Of a DNA stretch of 6,052 nt, positions 1 to 5,822 are shown piece by piece. The stretch is from Hyphomicrobiales bacterium (GTDB taxonomy: Bacteria; Pseudomonadota; Alphaproteobacteria; Rhizobiales; Beijerinckiaceae): assembly GCA_028290595.1 (NCBI GenBank), contig JAQGJO010000488.1:1-6052 (forward strand), in the 5' to 3' direction. The position numbers were made by a program, and so were the translations under genes. The first letter of the stretch is position 1; the number at the start of each line of letters is the position of its first letter. Below the pieces are notes generated by a model. That model was not told the origin of the DNA. It saw only the letters and a program-made list of their open reading frames with translations, and made no database searches.

Positions 1-498
1 GGCCTGACCGTCGAGATCGGCAATACCGACGCCGAAGGGCGGCTGATTCTGTGCGACGCGCTGGCGCTCGCCGATGAGGAAGAGCCGGACATGCTGTTCG
101 ATTTCGCCACGTTGACGGGGGCCGCCCGCGTCGCACTGGGGCCGGATCTGCCGCCGTTCTATTGCACCGACGAGGCGCTTGCCGAAACCATCTCGCGCAA
201 AGGCTTCGCGGTCATGGACCCGGTCTGGCGGCTGCCGCTATGGGACCCCTACGACGCCATGCTCGACAGCAAGATCGCGTCGCTGAACAATGTGTCGAGC
301 GGCCCGTTTGCCGGCTCGATCACGGCAGCGCTGTTTCTGCGCCGTTTCGTCGCCAAAGCGCGGGCCTGGGCGCATTTCGACATTTATGGCTGGAACCCCT
401 CGACCAAGCCCGGACGTCCCGAGGGCGGCGAAATCCAGGCGGCCCGTCTGCTTTTCGGCATGCTTGAAGAGCGATACGGCACAAAGCCGCGCAAATGA
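1..498 (+). CDS. Leucyl aminopeptidase family (M17), C-terminal part
   Basis: This is the 3' part of a gene whose start lies left of the window; 165 residues are visible before the TGA. M17 enzymes are cytoplasmic two-metal aminopeptidases that remove N-terminal residues from peptides. The reading frame opens with the family signature NTDAEGR at visible residues 8-14: Asp10 and Glu12 correspond to metal ligands and Arg14 to the catalytic arginine of E. coli PepA. Further family blocks follow in order: FDFATLTGA, WRLPLWDPY, a SGPFAGSITAALFL stretch matching the PepA GGAITA region, and WAHFDIYGW. The tail GWNPSTKPGRPEGGE differs from E. coli PepA but keeps the fold. No frameshift is seen. About 95 bases separate it from the MarR gene. 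The NlpC/P60 peptidase two genes on suggests a shared role in peptide or muropeptide turnover, which is inference. The exact paralogue name (pepA or other) cannot be set from the C-terminus alone. Confidence 0.95.
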   Translation, partial: GLTVEIGNTDAEGRLILCDALALADEEEPDMLFDFATLTGAARVALGPDLPPFYCTDEALAETISRKGFAVMDPVWRLPLWDPYDAMLDSKIASLNNVSSGPFAGSITAALFLRRFVAKARAWAHFDIYGWNPSTKPGRPEGGEIQAARLLFGMLEERYGTKPRK

Positions 499-532
499 TG
501 CGTCCCGGTCGCGCGCCCGCCAATCTGCCCGA

Positions 533-564
533 TTGACTTCCCGGGCGTCTGGCGCGCTTATAAT
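533..564 (+). promoter_or_regulatory. Candidate sigma-70-type promoter for the MarR-NlpC pair
   Basis: TTGACT at 533-538 matches the -35 consensus in five of six bases, and a perfect TATAAT lies at 559-564. The spacer is 20 bases, longer than the optimal 17, which is the main weakness. With this -10 element, transcription would begin near 571, about 23 bases before the ATG at 594. The position in the short gap between the aminopeptidase stop and the regulator start fits a promoter serving the regulator and the peptidase behind it. It could also be a chance match. Confidence 0.35.
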
Positions 565-593
565 CCGGACCCGAAACAATTTTGCATCGCGAG

Positions 594-953
594 ATGGCCG
601 CGGAACTCAAACAATCCCAATCCCTGCGCCTGCTGCATGACGTCTCGCTGGATCTGGTGCGCGAATGCAAGCCCGACGATGCGGCCGACTTCACGCTGCG
701 GCAGTTGACGATCCTGCTGACGGTTTATCTCGAGCAGCCGCCGCATACAGTGCGCGGCCTGGCGGCCAAGCTGGCCGTCACCAAGCCGGTGATCACCCGG
801 GCGCTCGACAGCCTCGGCAAGCTCGGCATTCTGACGCGCAAGCGCGATCCCGCCGACAAGCGCAATGTCATCATCCAGCGCACGGTCAAGGGTGCGCTCT
901 ATGTCGAATCCCTCGGTGATCTCGTGATCCGAAAGATGCGGGCGCTGCAATGA
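594..953 (+). CDS. MarR-type winged helix-turn-helix regulator
   Basis: The product is a 119-residue DNA-binding regulator. The helix-turn-helix is at about residues 51-76 (HTVRGLAAKLAVTKPVITRALDSL region) and the wing at about 80-97. Residues 88-100 follow the MarR-family pattern D-x-R-x4-I-x-x-T-x-x-G. MarR proteins bind DNA as dimers and usually repress nearby genes until a ligand or oxidant releases them; here the ligand is unknown. The protein is shorter than most MarR members (about 140-150 residues) and ends soon after the wing, so the C-terminal dimerisation helix must be short. It has one cysteine, Cys25. I chose the ATG at 594; an in-frame TTG at 582 would add four residues. Neither start has a clear Shine-Dalgarno. 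The stop overlaps the next gene's start as ATGA, pointing to co-transcription and coupled translation. The natural target is this small operon itself, which is inference. Confidence 0.88.
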   Translation: MAAELKQSQSLRLLHDVSLDLVRECKPDDAADFTLRQLTILLTVYLEQPPHTVRGLAAKLAVTKPVITRALDSLGKLGILTRKRDPADKRNVIIQRTVKGALYVESLGDLVIRKMRALQ

Positions 954-1846
954 CGACAGCGGACTGGAAATTGCCGGCAGGCTTTGATCGGCGCACGACG
1001 CCAGCGCGACCCGATCTCGCAGCGGCAGGGCTGCGCGGCGTTATCGCATCGGCACGCTACGTCGAGGGCCGGCTGATGCGTCTGGGCTGCGAAGCCGCGC
1101 CATTGCGCAAAGCCCCGGACGAGACCGTCACCTGGGACACGCAGGTTCTGTTTGGTGAAGATGTCCTGGTGTTCGATGAGGCGGAGGGCTGGGCCTGGGT
1201 GCAATTGCTGCAGGACGGCTATGTCGGCTATCTTCGCGCAACATCGCTGGCGCCGGCTCACACGCCGATCACGCACAAGGTCTCCGCCCCGCGCACGTTC
1301 GTTTATCCATCAGCCAACATGAAGCTGCCGCCAACCATGGCGCTGCCGCTTGGCGCGCGGGTCGCCATCGAACATGATGACGGCACGTTTGCGCAGGCGC
1401 AAGGGCTTGGCTTCATCTGGTCCAGACATCTTTGTGCGCATGAGTCTTACGAAAATGACTTCGTCGACGTGGCGCGGCGTTTCCTGTTCGCTCCCTATCT
1501 CTGGGGCGGGAAGACCAGCCTGGGTCTCGACTGTTCCGGCTTGATCCAGATTGCGCTGCAGGCTTGCGGCATCCCCTGCCCGCGCGATAGCGACATGATA
1601 GGCCGCGACGTCGGCCAGGCGCTCGACCCCGCCGCGGCGCTGGCTCATCCCAAACGCGGCGATCTGTTTTTCTGGCAGGGCCATGTCGGCATGATGAGCG
1701 ACGATAGAACGCTGCTGCACGCCAATGGCTTTCACATGCAGGTGGTGGAAGAGCCGCTTGCGCAAGCTGTCGCCCGCATCAAGGACAATAGCTTCGGCCT
1801 CGTCACCGGCGCGCGCAGGTTCGAGACGCTTCCGCGTATTGCTTAA
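950..1846 (+). CDS. NlpC/P60 (C40) cysteine peptidase with two SH3-like domains
   Basis: The protein has 298 residues. Its N-terminus has no signal peptide or membrane segment, so it should be cytoplasmic. Two bacterial SH3-like domains can be read at about residues 38-102 and 107-163, followed by the NlpC/P60 domain at about 170-290. The catalytic triad is visible: Cys195 in LDCSG, His245 in GHVGMM and His257 in LLHANG. The YLWGG at 183-187 and PRDS at 211-214 are typical of the family. The SH3-SH3-NlpC order resembles YkfC of Bacillus, which cuts after L-Ala-gamma-D-Glu in cell-wall peptides. A cytoplasmic location and a neighbouring aminopeptidase favour a muropeptide-recycling role over wall cleavage; this is inference from family and context. 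The start overlaps the MarR stop by four bases (ATGA) and has only a weak ribosome site, consistent with coupled translation. The gene ends in TAA inside a TTAA shared with the convergent neighbour. Confidence 0.93.
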   Translation: MTTADWKLPAGFDRRTTPARPDLAAAGLRGVIASARYVEGRLMRLGCEAAPLRKAPDETVTWDTQVLFGEDVLVFDEAEGWAWVQLLQDGYVGYLRATSLAPAHTPITHKVSAPRTFVYPSANMKLPPTMALPLGARVAIEHDDGTFAQAQGLGFIWSRHLCAHESYENDFVDVARRFLFAPYLWGGKTSLGLDCSGLIQIALQACGIPCPRDSDMIGRDVGQALDPAAALAHPKRGDLFFWQGHVGMMSDDRTLLHANGFHMQVVEEPLAQAVARIKDNSFGLVTGARRFETLPRIA

Positions 1847-2691
1847 GGCTGACTTGTCTGGCCGGACCAGGCCTCGTCCTTGACGCGCAGGAAGGTGCGC
1901 AAAAGACGCCGCAGTGAAATGACGCCTTGCTGGCTGCCCGCGCGGAAGCTCGCGTGCGTCGGATTGCCATTCATGAACCCTGCGCCATAACCAGCGACGA
2001 CGCCAAGCATGGCAATGCGCAAACCGATCCGGCGGGCGACAATAAGCTCGGGAATGAACGAATGCCCGATCACATCCGCGCCGAGCGTTCGCGCTACTTT
2101 CACTTCCGCCACGGTAGCGAACGTCAGGCCCGGGAACCACATCATCACCGCGTCCTGAAAGCTCACGCCGGCGCTGATGGTGGCGCGTCGCAACCGCCGC
2201 TGCAGCCTGGGATCGTAAGCCTCGGCCAACGACATGAAACCGCCTTCGCTCGCGGCGCCGACGAGCGGATTGAGCCCGCTCAAATTGATGTGATCGATCA
2301 CCGAAATAATATGTCCAGGTACGATATCAGCATTCACCGAGGTCACGCCTGTGGCCATCACGAGTGTGGTGCATCCTAGAACGGTCAGGGTTTCAAACGG
2401 CACGGCCATCGAATTGAGAACGCCGGTATCGGAGTAGGAGCCATAGCCGCGCAGAAAGGCGACGCGTGCGCCTTCCAGCACTCCGATGGTGAGGACGCCC
2501 TCATTCTGGGACGGCTCGGACTTCACCGGAAACCCCGGCAAATCGCGAAAATGGAAGCTGTGCACGTCCTGCAAGCCTTCCATGAGCCCTTCAAGCCCAT
2601 GGCCAAGCAAGACCGCGATCGCCACCGGATCAGCGCCGCAGACAGACTGAATATGTTCGACTGCAAGATCCAGATCGCTTTTGTCGACCAA
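1843..2691 (-). CDS. Purine nucleoside phosphorylase-like protein with degenerate active site
   Basis: The product has 282 residues, the usual length of trimeric (PNP/MTAP-type) nucleoside phosphorylases, and shares their backbone blocks: LLGHGLEGL at 28-36, DHINLSGLNPL at 133-143, AYD at 158-160, FATVAE at 191-196, LGADVIGHS at 203-211 and PELIVARRIGLR at 214-225. Compared with human PNP recalled from memory, the functional residues are mostly replaced. Ser33 of GSGLG is His31, the GRFHMYEG loop reads RGYGSYSDTG (His86 lost), TNAAGG reads ATGVTSV, base-binding Glu201 is Ala192, Met219 is His210 and Asn243 is Gly. Ser220 and Phe200 are kept. The frame is intact, so it looks expressed but unlikely to do normal phosphorolysis of inosine or guanosine. 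It may bind another ligand or act as a regulatory or structural pseudoenzyme. The start is TTG with a good upstream ribosome site. Automated annotation would probably call it punA/PNP; I would not. Confidence 0.85.
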   Translation of the reverse strand: MVDKSDLDLAVEHIQSVCGADPVAIAVLLGHGLEGLMEGLQDVHSFHFRDLPGFPVKSEPSQNEGVLTIGVLEGARVAFLRGYGSYSDTGVLNSMAVPFETLTVLGCTTLVMATGVTSVNADIVPGHIISVIDHINLSGLNPLVGAASEGGFMSLAEAYDPRLQRRLRRATISAGVSFQDAVMMWFPGLTFATVAEVKVARTLGADVIGHSFIPELIVARRIGLRIAMLGVVAGYGAGFMNGNPTHASFRAGSQQGVISLRRLLRTFLRVKDEAWSGQTSQP

Positions 2692-2696
2692 ATTCG

Positions 2697-2702
2697 CCCT
2701 CC
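2697..2702 (-). promoter_or_regulatory. Ribosome binding site fixing the TTG start of the PNP-like gene
   Basis: On the minus strand GGAGGG lies five bases before TTG at 2691. A nearby minus-strand ATG, just upstream of the GGAGGG, is out of frame with the PNP-like protein. The spacing and the strong match to the anti-Shine-Dalgarno make TTG the best start, even though it is a rare start codon. Confidence 0.7.
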
Positions 2703-2967
2703 ATAAAGCGCAAGCCTGCCCGGGCGCCGCGGATTGTTGCCCGACAAATCGTCAATCTGGTCAAAAAACAGACCGGATCCATTCCCGGCCGTACGTCCAG
2801 CAGATGTCGACAGGACGGCAAGCAAGAATGCCTCATCCGCTCGAAATGCATATCTTGATTTGCGTAAAATATCCATCAGGCTTCTGCGGCGGCATCTACA
2901 TTGCTTCGCCTCCGGACTTGCCGTCTCCGGCAGACATGTCACACTGCGTTATGTTGGAGGAAGTCGG
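2703..2967. other. Divergent intergenic region
   Basis: These 265 bases separate the PNP-like gene (leftward) from the DUF1194 gene (rightward), so both promoters should lie here. I see no convincing consensus promoter for either. The minus strand has a TTGACC near 2760-2765 with only a poor AACAAT 20 bases on. The plus strand has a relatively AT-rich patch at about 2843-2873, including TAAAAT at 2865-2870, but no good -35 element. A small stem of five pairs (TGCCG/CGGCA, 2919-2932) sits in the probable leader of the DUF1194 gene. The DUF1194 reading frame stays open through this stretch from 2734, but the translation is arginine-rich without recognisable features, and the good ribosome site is at 2956. 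Confidence 0.5.
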
Positions 2968-3831
2968 ATGACCCGTCGAACTTTCATCAGCCTGCGAAGG
3001 CGCATTCTATCCAGTGTACTGGCCGGCGTACTGGTTCTTGCAGCCTGCCCTGTGTTTCTAACGCCGTCGTCTGCAAAGGATGGCGCGGTTGCCGTTGACG
3101 TCGAGCTGGTGCTGGCCGTCGACGTTTCCTATTCGATGGACCCGGACGAGCAGCGCATTCAGCGCGACGGCTACGCCCAGGCACTGACATCGCCGCAATT
3201 CCTCAATGCACTCAAGTCGGGCACCCATGGCAAGATCGCGGTCATCTATGTTCAATGGGCGTCGTCGCTCGATCAGGATGTCCTGCTGCCGTGGACGATC
3301 ATCGATAGTCCGCAGAGCGCGCAGGCGGTCGCCGACAAGCTCGCCGAAGCGCCCTATCGCCGCGCCCAACGCACGTCGATCTCCGGCGCTATCGATTTCG
3401 CCGTCAAACAATTCGCCGACAACGGCTTCAACGGCGAGCGTCAGGTGATCGACGTCTCCGGCGACGGCACCAACAACAATGGTAGGCCCGTTGCGGCGGC
3501 GCGGGATGAAGCCGTGCAGCAGGGCATCACCATCAACGGTCTGCCCTTGCTGATCCGGCCATCGAACTACGGCTATTTCAACGATATCGCCAATCTCGAT
3601 GAATATTATGAGGATTGTGTCATCGGCGGCGTCGGCGCTTTTTCGATCCCGATCAAGGATCGAAGCAATTTCACCGAGGCGACACGGACCAAACTTGTGC
3701 TAGAAATCGCCGCGGCGCCACCGCCCGGCATCTTCGACGGAAGAGTCGCAATCGTTCCCGCGCAGGCGCGGGAGCCGCGCGTCAGTTGCCTTGTCGGCGA
3801 GAATATGTGGCGCAATCGCTGGGGCAATTGA
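2968..3831 (+). CDS. Exported DUF1194 protein, von Willebrand A-like fold
   Basis: The product has 287 residues and belongs to the DUF1194 family, common in alphaproteobacteria and of unknown function. The start is supported by GGAGG at 2956-2960, seven bases before the ATG. The N-terminus is an export signal: basic residues at 3-12, a hydrophobic core at about 13-31, then KDG. The end of the core holds LAAC (residues 24-27), a lipobox-like site that would give a lipoprotein with Cys27; signal peptidase I could instead cut after SSA (residue 36). TRRTFI at 2-7 is reminiscent of a Tat motif. The mature part is a von Willebrand A-like domain with the metal-site motif DVSYS at 52-56, a candidate threonine at 136 in RTSISGAI, and DVSGDG at 162-167. 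Such domains usually bind proteins through a divalent cation. Cys217 and Cys274 could form a disulfide. The ggt gene begins 21 bases after the stop, so the two are probably co-transcribed and both act outside the cytoplasm. The partner is unknown. Confidence 0.9.
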   Translation: MTRRTFISLRRRILSSVLAGVLVLAACPVFLTPSSAKDGAVAVDVELVLAVDVSYSMDPDEQRIQRDGYAQALTSPQFLNALKSGTHGKIAVIYVQWASSLDQDVLLPWTIIDSPQSAQAVADKLAEAPYRRAQRTSISGAIDFAVKQFADNGFNGERQVIDVSGDGTNNNGRPVAAARDEAVQQGITINGLPLLIRPSNYGYFNDIANLDEYYEDCVIGGVGAFSIPIKDRSNFTEATRTKLVLEIAAAPPPGIFDGRVAIVPAQAREPRVSCLVGENMWRNRWGN

Positions 3832-3852
3832 GCGGGATGGTTTTGTGAGCGG

Positions 3853-5601
3853 ATGGTCTTGAAGCATTTTCTGACACTGGCCGCGGGCCTTGGTCTCGTG
3901 GTCGGCGCCAGCGCGTCCCTTGCTCAAACGCGCGCGGTCGAACCGGCGCCGCCGATCATTGCCTACGATGCACGTGTGCTGCCGGTATTGGCGCGCAACG
4001 GCATGGTTGCCAGCCAGGAAGTGAAGGCATCCCGCGTCGGCACCGAGATTCTCAAACGAGGCGGAAACGCAGTCGACGCCGCCGTGGCCGTTGGCTTTGC
4101 ATTGGCGGCAACCTTGCCGCAGGCCGGCAATCTCGGCGGCGGCGGTTTCATGCTGGTGCATCTGGCAAAAGAAAAAAAGACCATCGCCATCGACTATCGT
4201 GAGGCAGCGCCGGCCGACACGCCCAAGGATGTGTTCCTGGATGACAAGGGCGATTTCGTGCCCGAGCGCTCGCAGTCGAGCGGGCTTGGTGTCGGCGTCC
4301 CCGGCACGGTTGCGGGTCTGATCCTGGCGCATCGCAAATACGGTTCCGGCAAACTGACTCTGGCGCAGCTCATCGCGCCGGCTATCGCACTTGCCCAGAA
4401 TGGATTCACGGTCGACGACGATCTGGCAGACTCGCTGCCCCGAGCCATGCGCCGTATGGGTCGCTATCCGTCGAGCCGTGCTATCTTCATGAAAGACGGG
4501 AATCCGCTTGGGCGCGGCGACACGCTTGTCCAGCGCGACCTGGCGAAATCGCTCGAACGGATCGCCAGCCGTGGCGCCGACGGATTCTACGACGGCGAGA
4601 CGGCTCAAAAGCTCGTCGCCGCGGTTCGTGCCTACGGCGGCCGTATGACGCTCGCCGACATGAAGGCGTACCATGCCATCGAACGCGAACCCGTGCGCGG
4701 AACGTATCGCGGCTGGGACATCGTCTCGATGCCGCCGCCATCGTCGGGCGGCGTCCACTTGATCGAACTGCTCAACATTCTCGAGGGATGGCCGCTCAAG
4801 GAGATGGGCCAGAATTCCGCGCAGACCATTCATCTGATGGCCGAGGCAATGAAGCGTGCTTATGCGGATCGCGCTGAGTATATGGGCGATCCGGACTACG
4901 TAAAAATGCCGATCGCCGGCCTGCTCTCCAAGCAGTATGCGCAAAAGCTGCGCGAGCAGATCTCGCCCGATAAAGCCATGCCGTCGAACGAGATCAAGGC
5001 GGGAAATCCCCTGCCCTATGAGAGCGATCAGACGACCCATTATTCGGTTGTCGATCGCGACGGCAACGCCGTCTCCAACACCTATACATTGAATTTTTCA
5101 TACGGCCTTGGACTTGTCGCCGACGGCACAGGCATCATGCTGAACAATGAGCTTGATGATTTTGCCGCCAAGGCCGGTGCCATGAATGCCTATGGCCTGC
5201 TTGGCGGCGCCGCCAATGCGCCTGGCCCAAACAAGCGGCCTTTGTCATCGATGAGTCCGACGATGGTGTTCAAGAACGGCGAACTCGAAATCGTCACCGG
5301 ATCGCCAGGCGGCTCGCGCATCATCACGATCGTGCTGCAGATCGTGCTGAACATTCTCGATCACGGGATGAATGCCGCGGAGGCGAGCGAGGCAGTGCGC
5401 ATCCACCATCAATGGCAGCCGGATGAATTGCGCGTCGAACGCGGATTGTCGATCGACACTATCAAGCTGCTGGAAGCCAAGGGCCACGATGTGCGTGTCG
5501 GCTCGACCTTCGGTTCGGCGCAGACGATCCATCGTCTCAACGGACTGTTGATGGGCGCCAGCGATTCACGCCAGCGCGGCGGCGGAGCGGTCGGCTATTG
5601 A
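3853..5601 (+). CDS. ggt: Gamma-glutamyltransferase precursor
   Basis: This is a complete 582-residue gamma-glutamyltransferase, the enzyme that hydrolyses glutathione and other gamma-glutamyl compounds or passes the gamma-glutamyl group to amino acids, usually in the periplasm. A signal peptide spans about residues 1-25, with likely cleavage in ASLA-Q. The precursor cuts itself before the catalytic Thr394 (in ESDQTTHYSV) into large and small subunits. Other key residues match E. coli Ggt: Arg116 in DYREAAP, Asp436 in NNELDDF, Ser465-Ser466 in PLSSMSPT, and the GSPGGSR loop at 483-489. The lid-loop region (about 438-452) is present, as in E. coli. The C-terminus HHQWQPDELRVE...MGAS also fits. 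All catalytic residues are intact, so it should be active. The ribosome site is weak (GTGAG just ahead of the ATG), which with the 21-base gap suggests it relies on the upstream DUF1194 gene for expression. A second, nearly identical 3' end lies on the other strand at 5823. Confidence 0.97.
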   Translation: MVLKHFLTLAAGLGLVVGASASLAQTRAVEPAPPIIAYDARVLPVLARNGMVASQEVKASRVGTEILKRGGNAVDAAVAVGFALAATLPQAGNLGGGGFMLVHLAKEKKTIAIDYREAAPADTPKDVFLDDKGDFVPERSQSSGLGVGVPGTVAGLILAHRKYGSGKLTLAQLIAPAIALAQNGFTVDDDLADSLPRAMRRMGRYPSSRAIFMKDGNPLGRGDTLVQRDLAKSLERIASRGADGFYDGETAQKLVAAVRAYGGRMTLADMKAYHAIEREPVRGTYRGWDIVSMPPPSSGGVHLIELLNILEGWPLKEMGQNSAQTIHLMAEAMKRAYADRAEYMGDPDYVKMPIAGLLSKQYAQKLREQISPDKAMPSNEIKAGNPLPYESDQTTHYSVVDRDGNAVSNTYTLNFSYGLGLVADGTGIMLNNELDDFAAKAGAMNAYGLLGGAANAPGPNKRPLSSMSPTMVFKNGELEIVTGSPGGSRIITIVLQIVLNILDHGMNAAEASEAVRIHHQWQPDELRVERGLSIDTIKLLEAKGHDVRVGSTFGSAQTIHRLNGLLMGASDSRQRGGGAVGY

Positions 5602-5650
5602 ATAAAGGGGGGCAGTCGGGCTTAGGCAGTCGAGCCATTCTACCAGACGC

Positions 5651-5692
5651 CCCCGTCCTTCGAGACGGCGCTACGCGCCTCCTCAGGATGAG
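5651..5692 (-). repeat. Palindromic intergenic repeat, copy A
   Basis: Read on the minus strand this unit begins CTCATCCTGAGGAG and ends GTCTCGAAGGACG, matching copy B in both conserved arms. Its inner stem is GGCGC/GCGCC (5667-5671 with 5675-5679) around a three-base loop. Outer arms pair as ATCCT with AGGAC-type sequence, giving an imperfect long hairpin. This layout resembles dispersed palindromic elements that I recall as frequent in Bradyrhizobium and Rhodopseudomonas genomes; the family name is not known to me. Confidence 0.85.
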
Positions 5693-5726
5693 AGCTCCTT
5701 TGCAAATTGCAGTAAACCATCAGAAG

Positions 5727-5773
5727 CCCTCATCCTGAGGAGCACGCAAAGCGTGCGTCTCGAAGGACGAGGG
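5727..5773 (+). repeat. Palindromic intergenic repeat, copy B
   Basis: This 47-base unit runs from CCCTCATCCTGAGGAG to GTCTCGAAGGACGAGGG. The outer arms CCCTCATCCT and AGGACGAGGG pair with one mismatch, and the inner stem GCACGC/GCGTGC (5742-5747 with 5751-5756) closes an AAA loop. It is the same element as copy A but in opposite orientation, 34 bases away. The two units together could also pair with each other into one larger hairpin across 5651-5773. Confidence 0.88.
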
Positions 5774-5822
5774 CGACAAGCAGCAGTTTCCAACCAAGGC
5801 ACTGCCTACTGCCTCAGTTTTC

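Larger units (their letters stand above)
5602..5822. other. Intergenic centre between convergent ggt copies
   Basis: No gene is seen here. The region holds two palindromic repeats (5651-5692 and 5727-5773) separated by a 34-base AT-richer spacer. Each repeat begins 49 bases after its neighbouring ggt stop. Both 49-base flanks contain two GGCAGT units (5611 and 5625 on plus; two on minus within 5797-5812), a trace of common origin, although the rest has diverged. I see no classical terminator with a U-tract; the palindromes may end transcription or stabilise the 3' ends of both ggt messages. Confidence 0.7.

Noticed and set aside
1310..2140. 276-codon minus-strand open frame across the NlpC and PNP-like genes
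   Set aside because: It spans the ends of two convincing genes in other frames, has no recognisable domain, and shows low-complexity arginine-rich composition.
1927..2379. 150-codon plus-strand frame opposite the PNP-like gene
   Set aside because: The opposite strand carries clear family motifs; this translation is His/Arg-rich with none.
2523..2942. 139-codon minus-strand frame covering the divergent intergenic region
   Set aside because: More than a third of it overlaps the PNP-like gene in another frame, the translation matches nothing I know, and no ribosome site is evident.
2734..2967. Upstream extension of the DUF1194 protein from a TTG at 2734
   Set aside because: The extension would bury the signal peptide 78 residues inside the protein, and a strong ribosome site sits just before the ATG at 2968.
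3700..5040. 446-codon open frame on the minus strand opposite ggt
   Set aside because: It is antisense to a fully recognisable ggt and DUF1194 end, its translation is rich in Arg/His/Gly without motifs, and it is the usual GC-rich shadow frame.
5651..5773. CRISPR array or rho-independent terminator
   Set aside because: There are only two units and they are inverted rather than direct repeats, without regular spacers; neither hairpin is followed by a U-tract.
5602..5822. Insertion sequence between the ggt copies
   Set aside because: No transposase frame, no clear target-site duplication, and the region is only 221 bases, explained by two palindromic repeats and short flanks.
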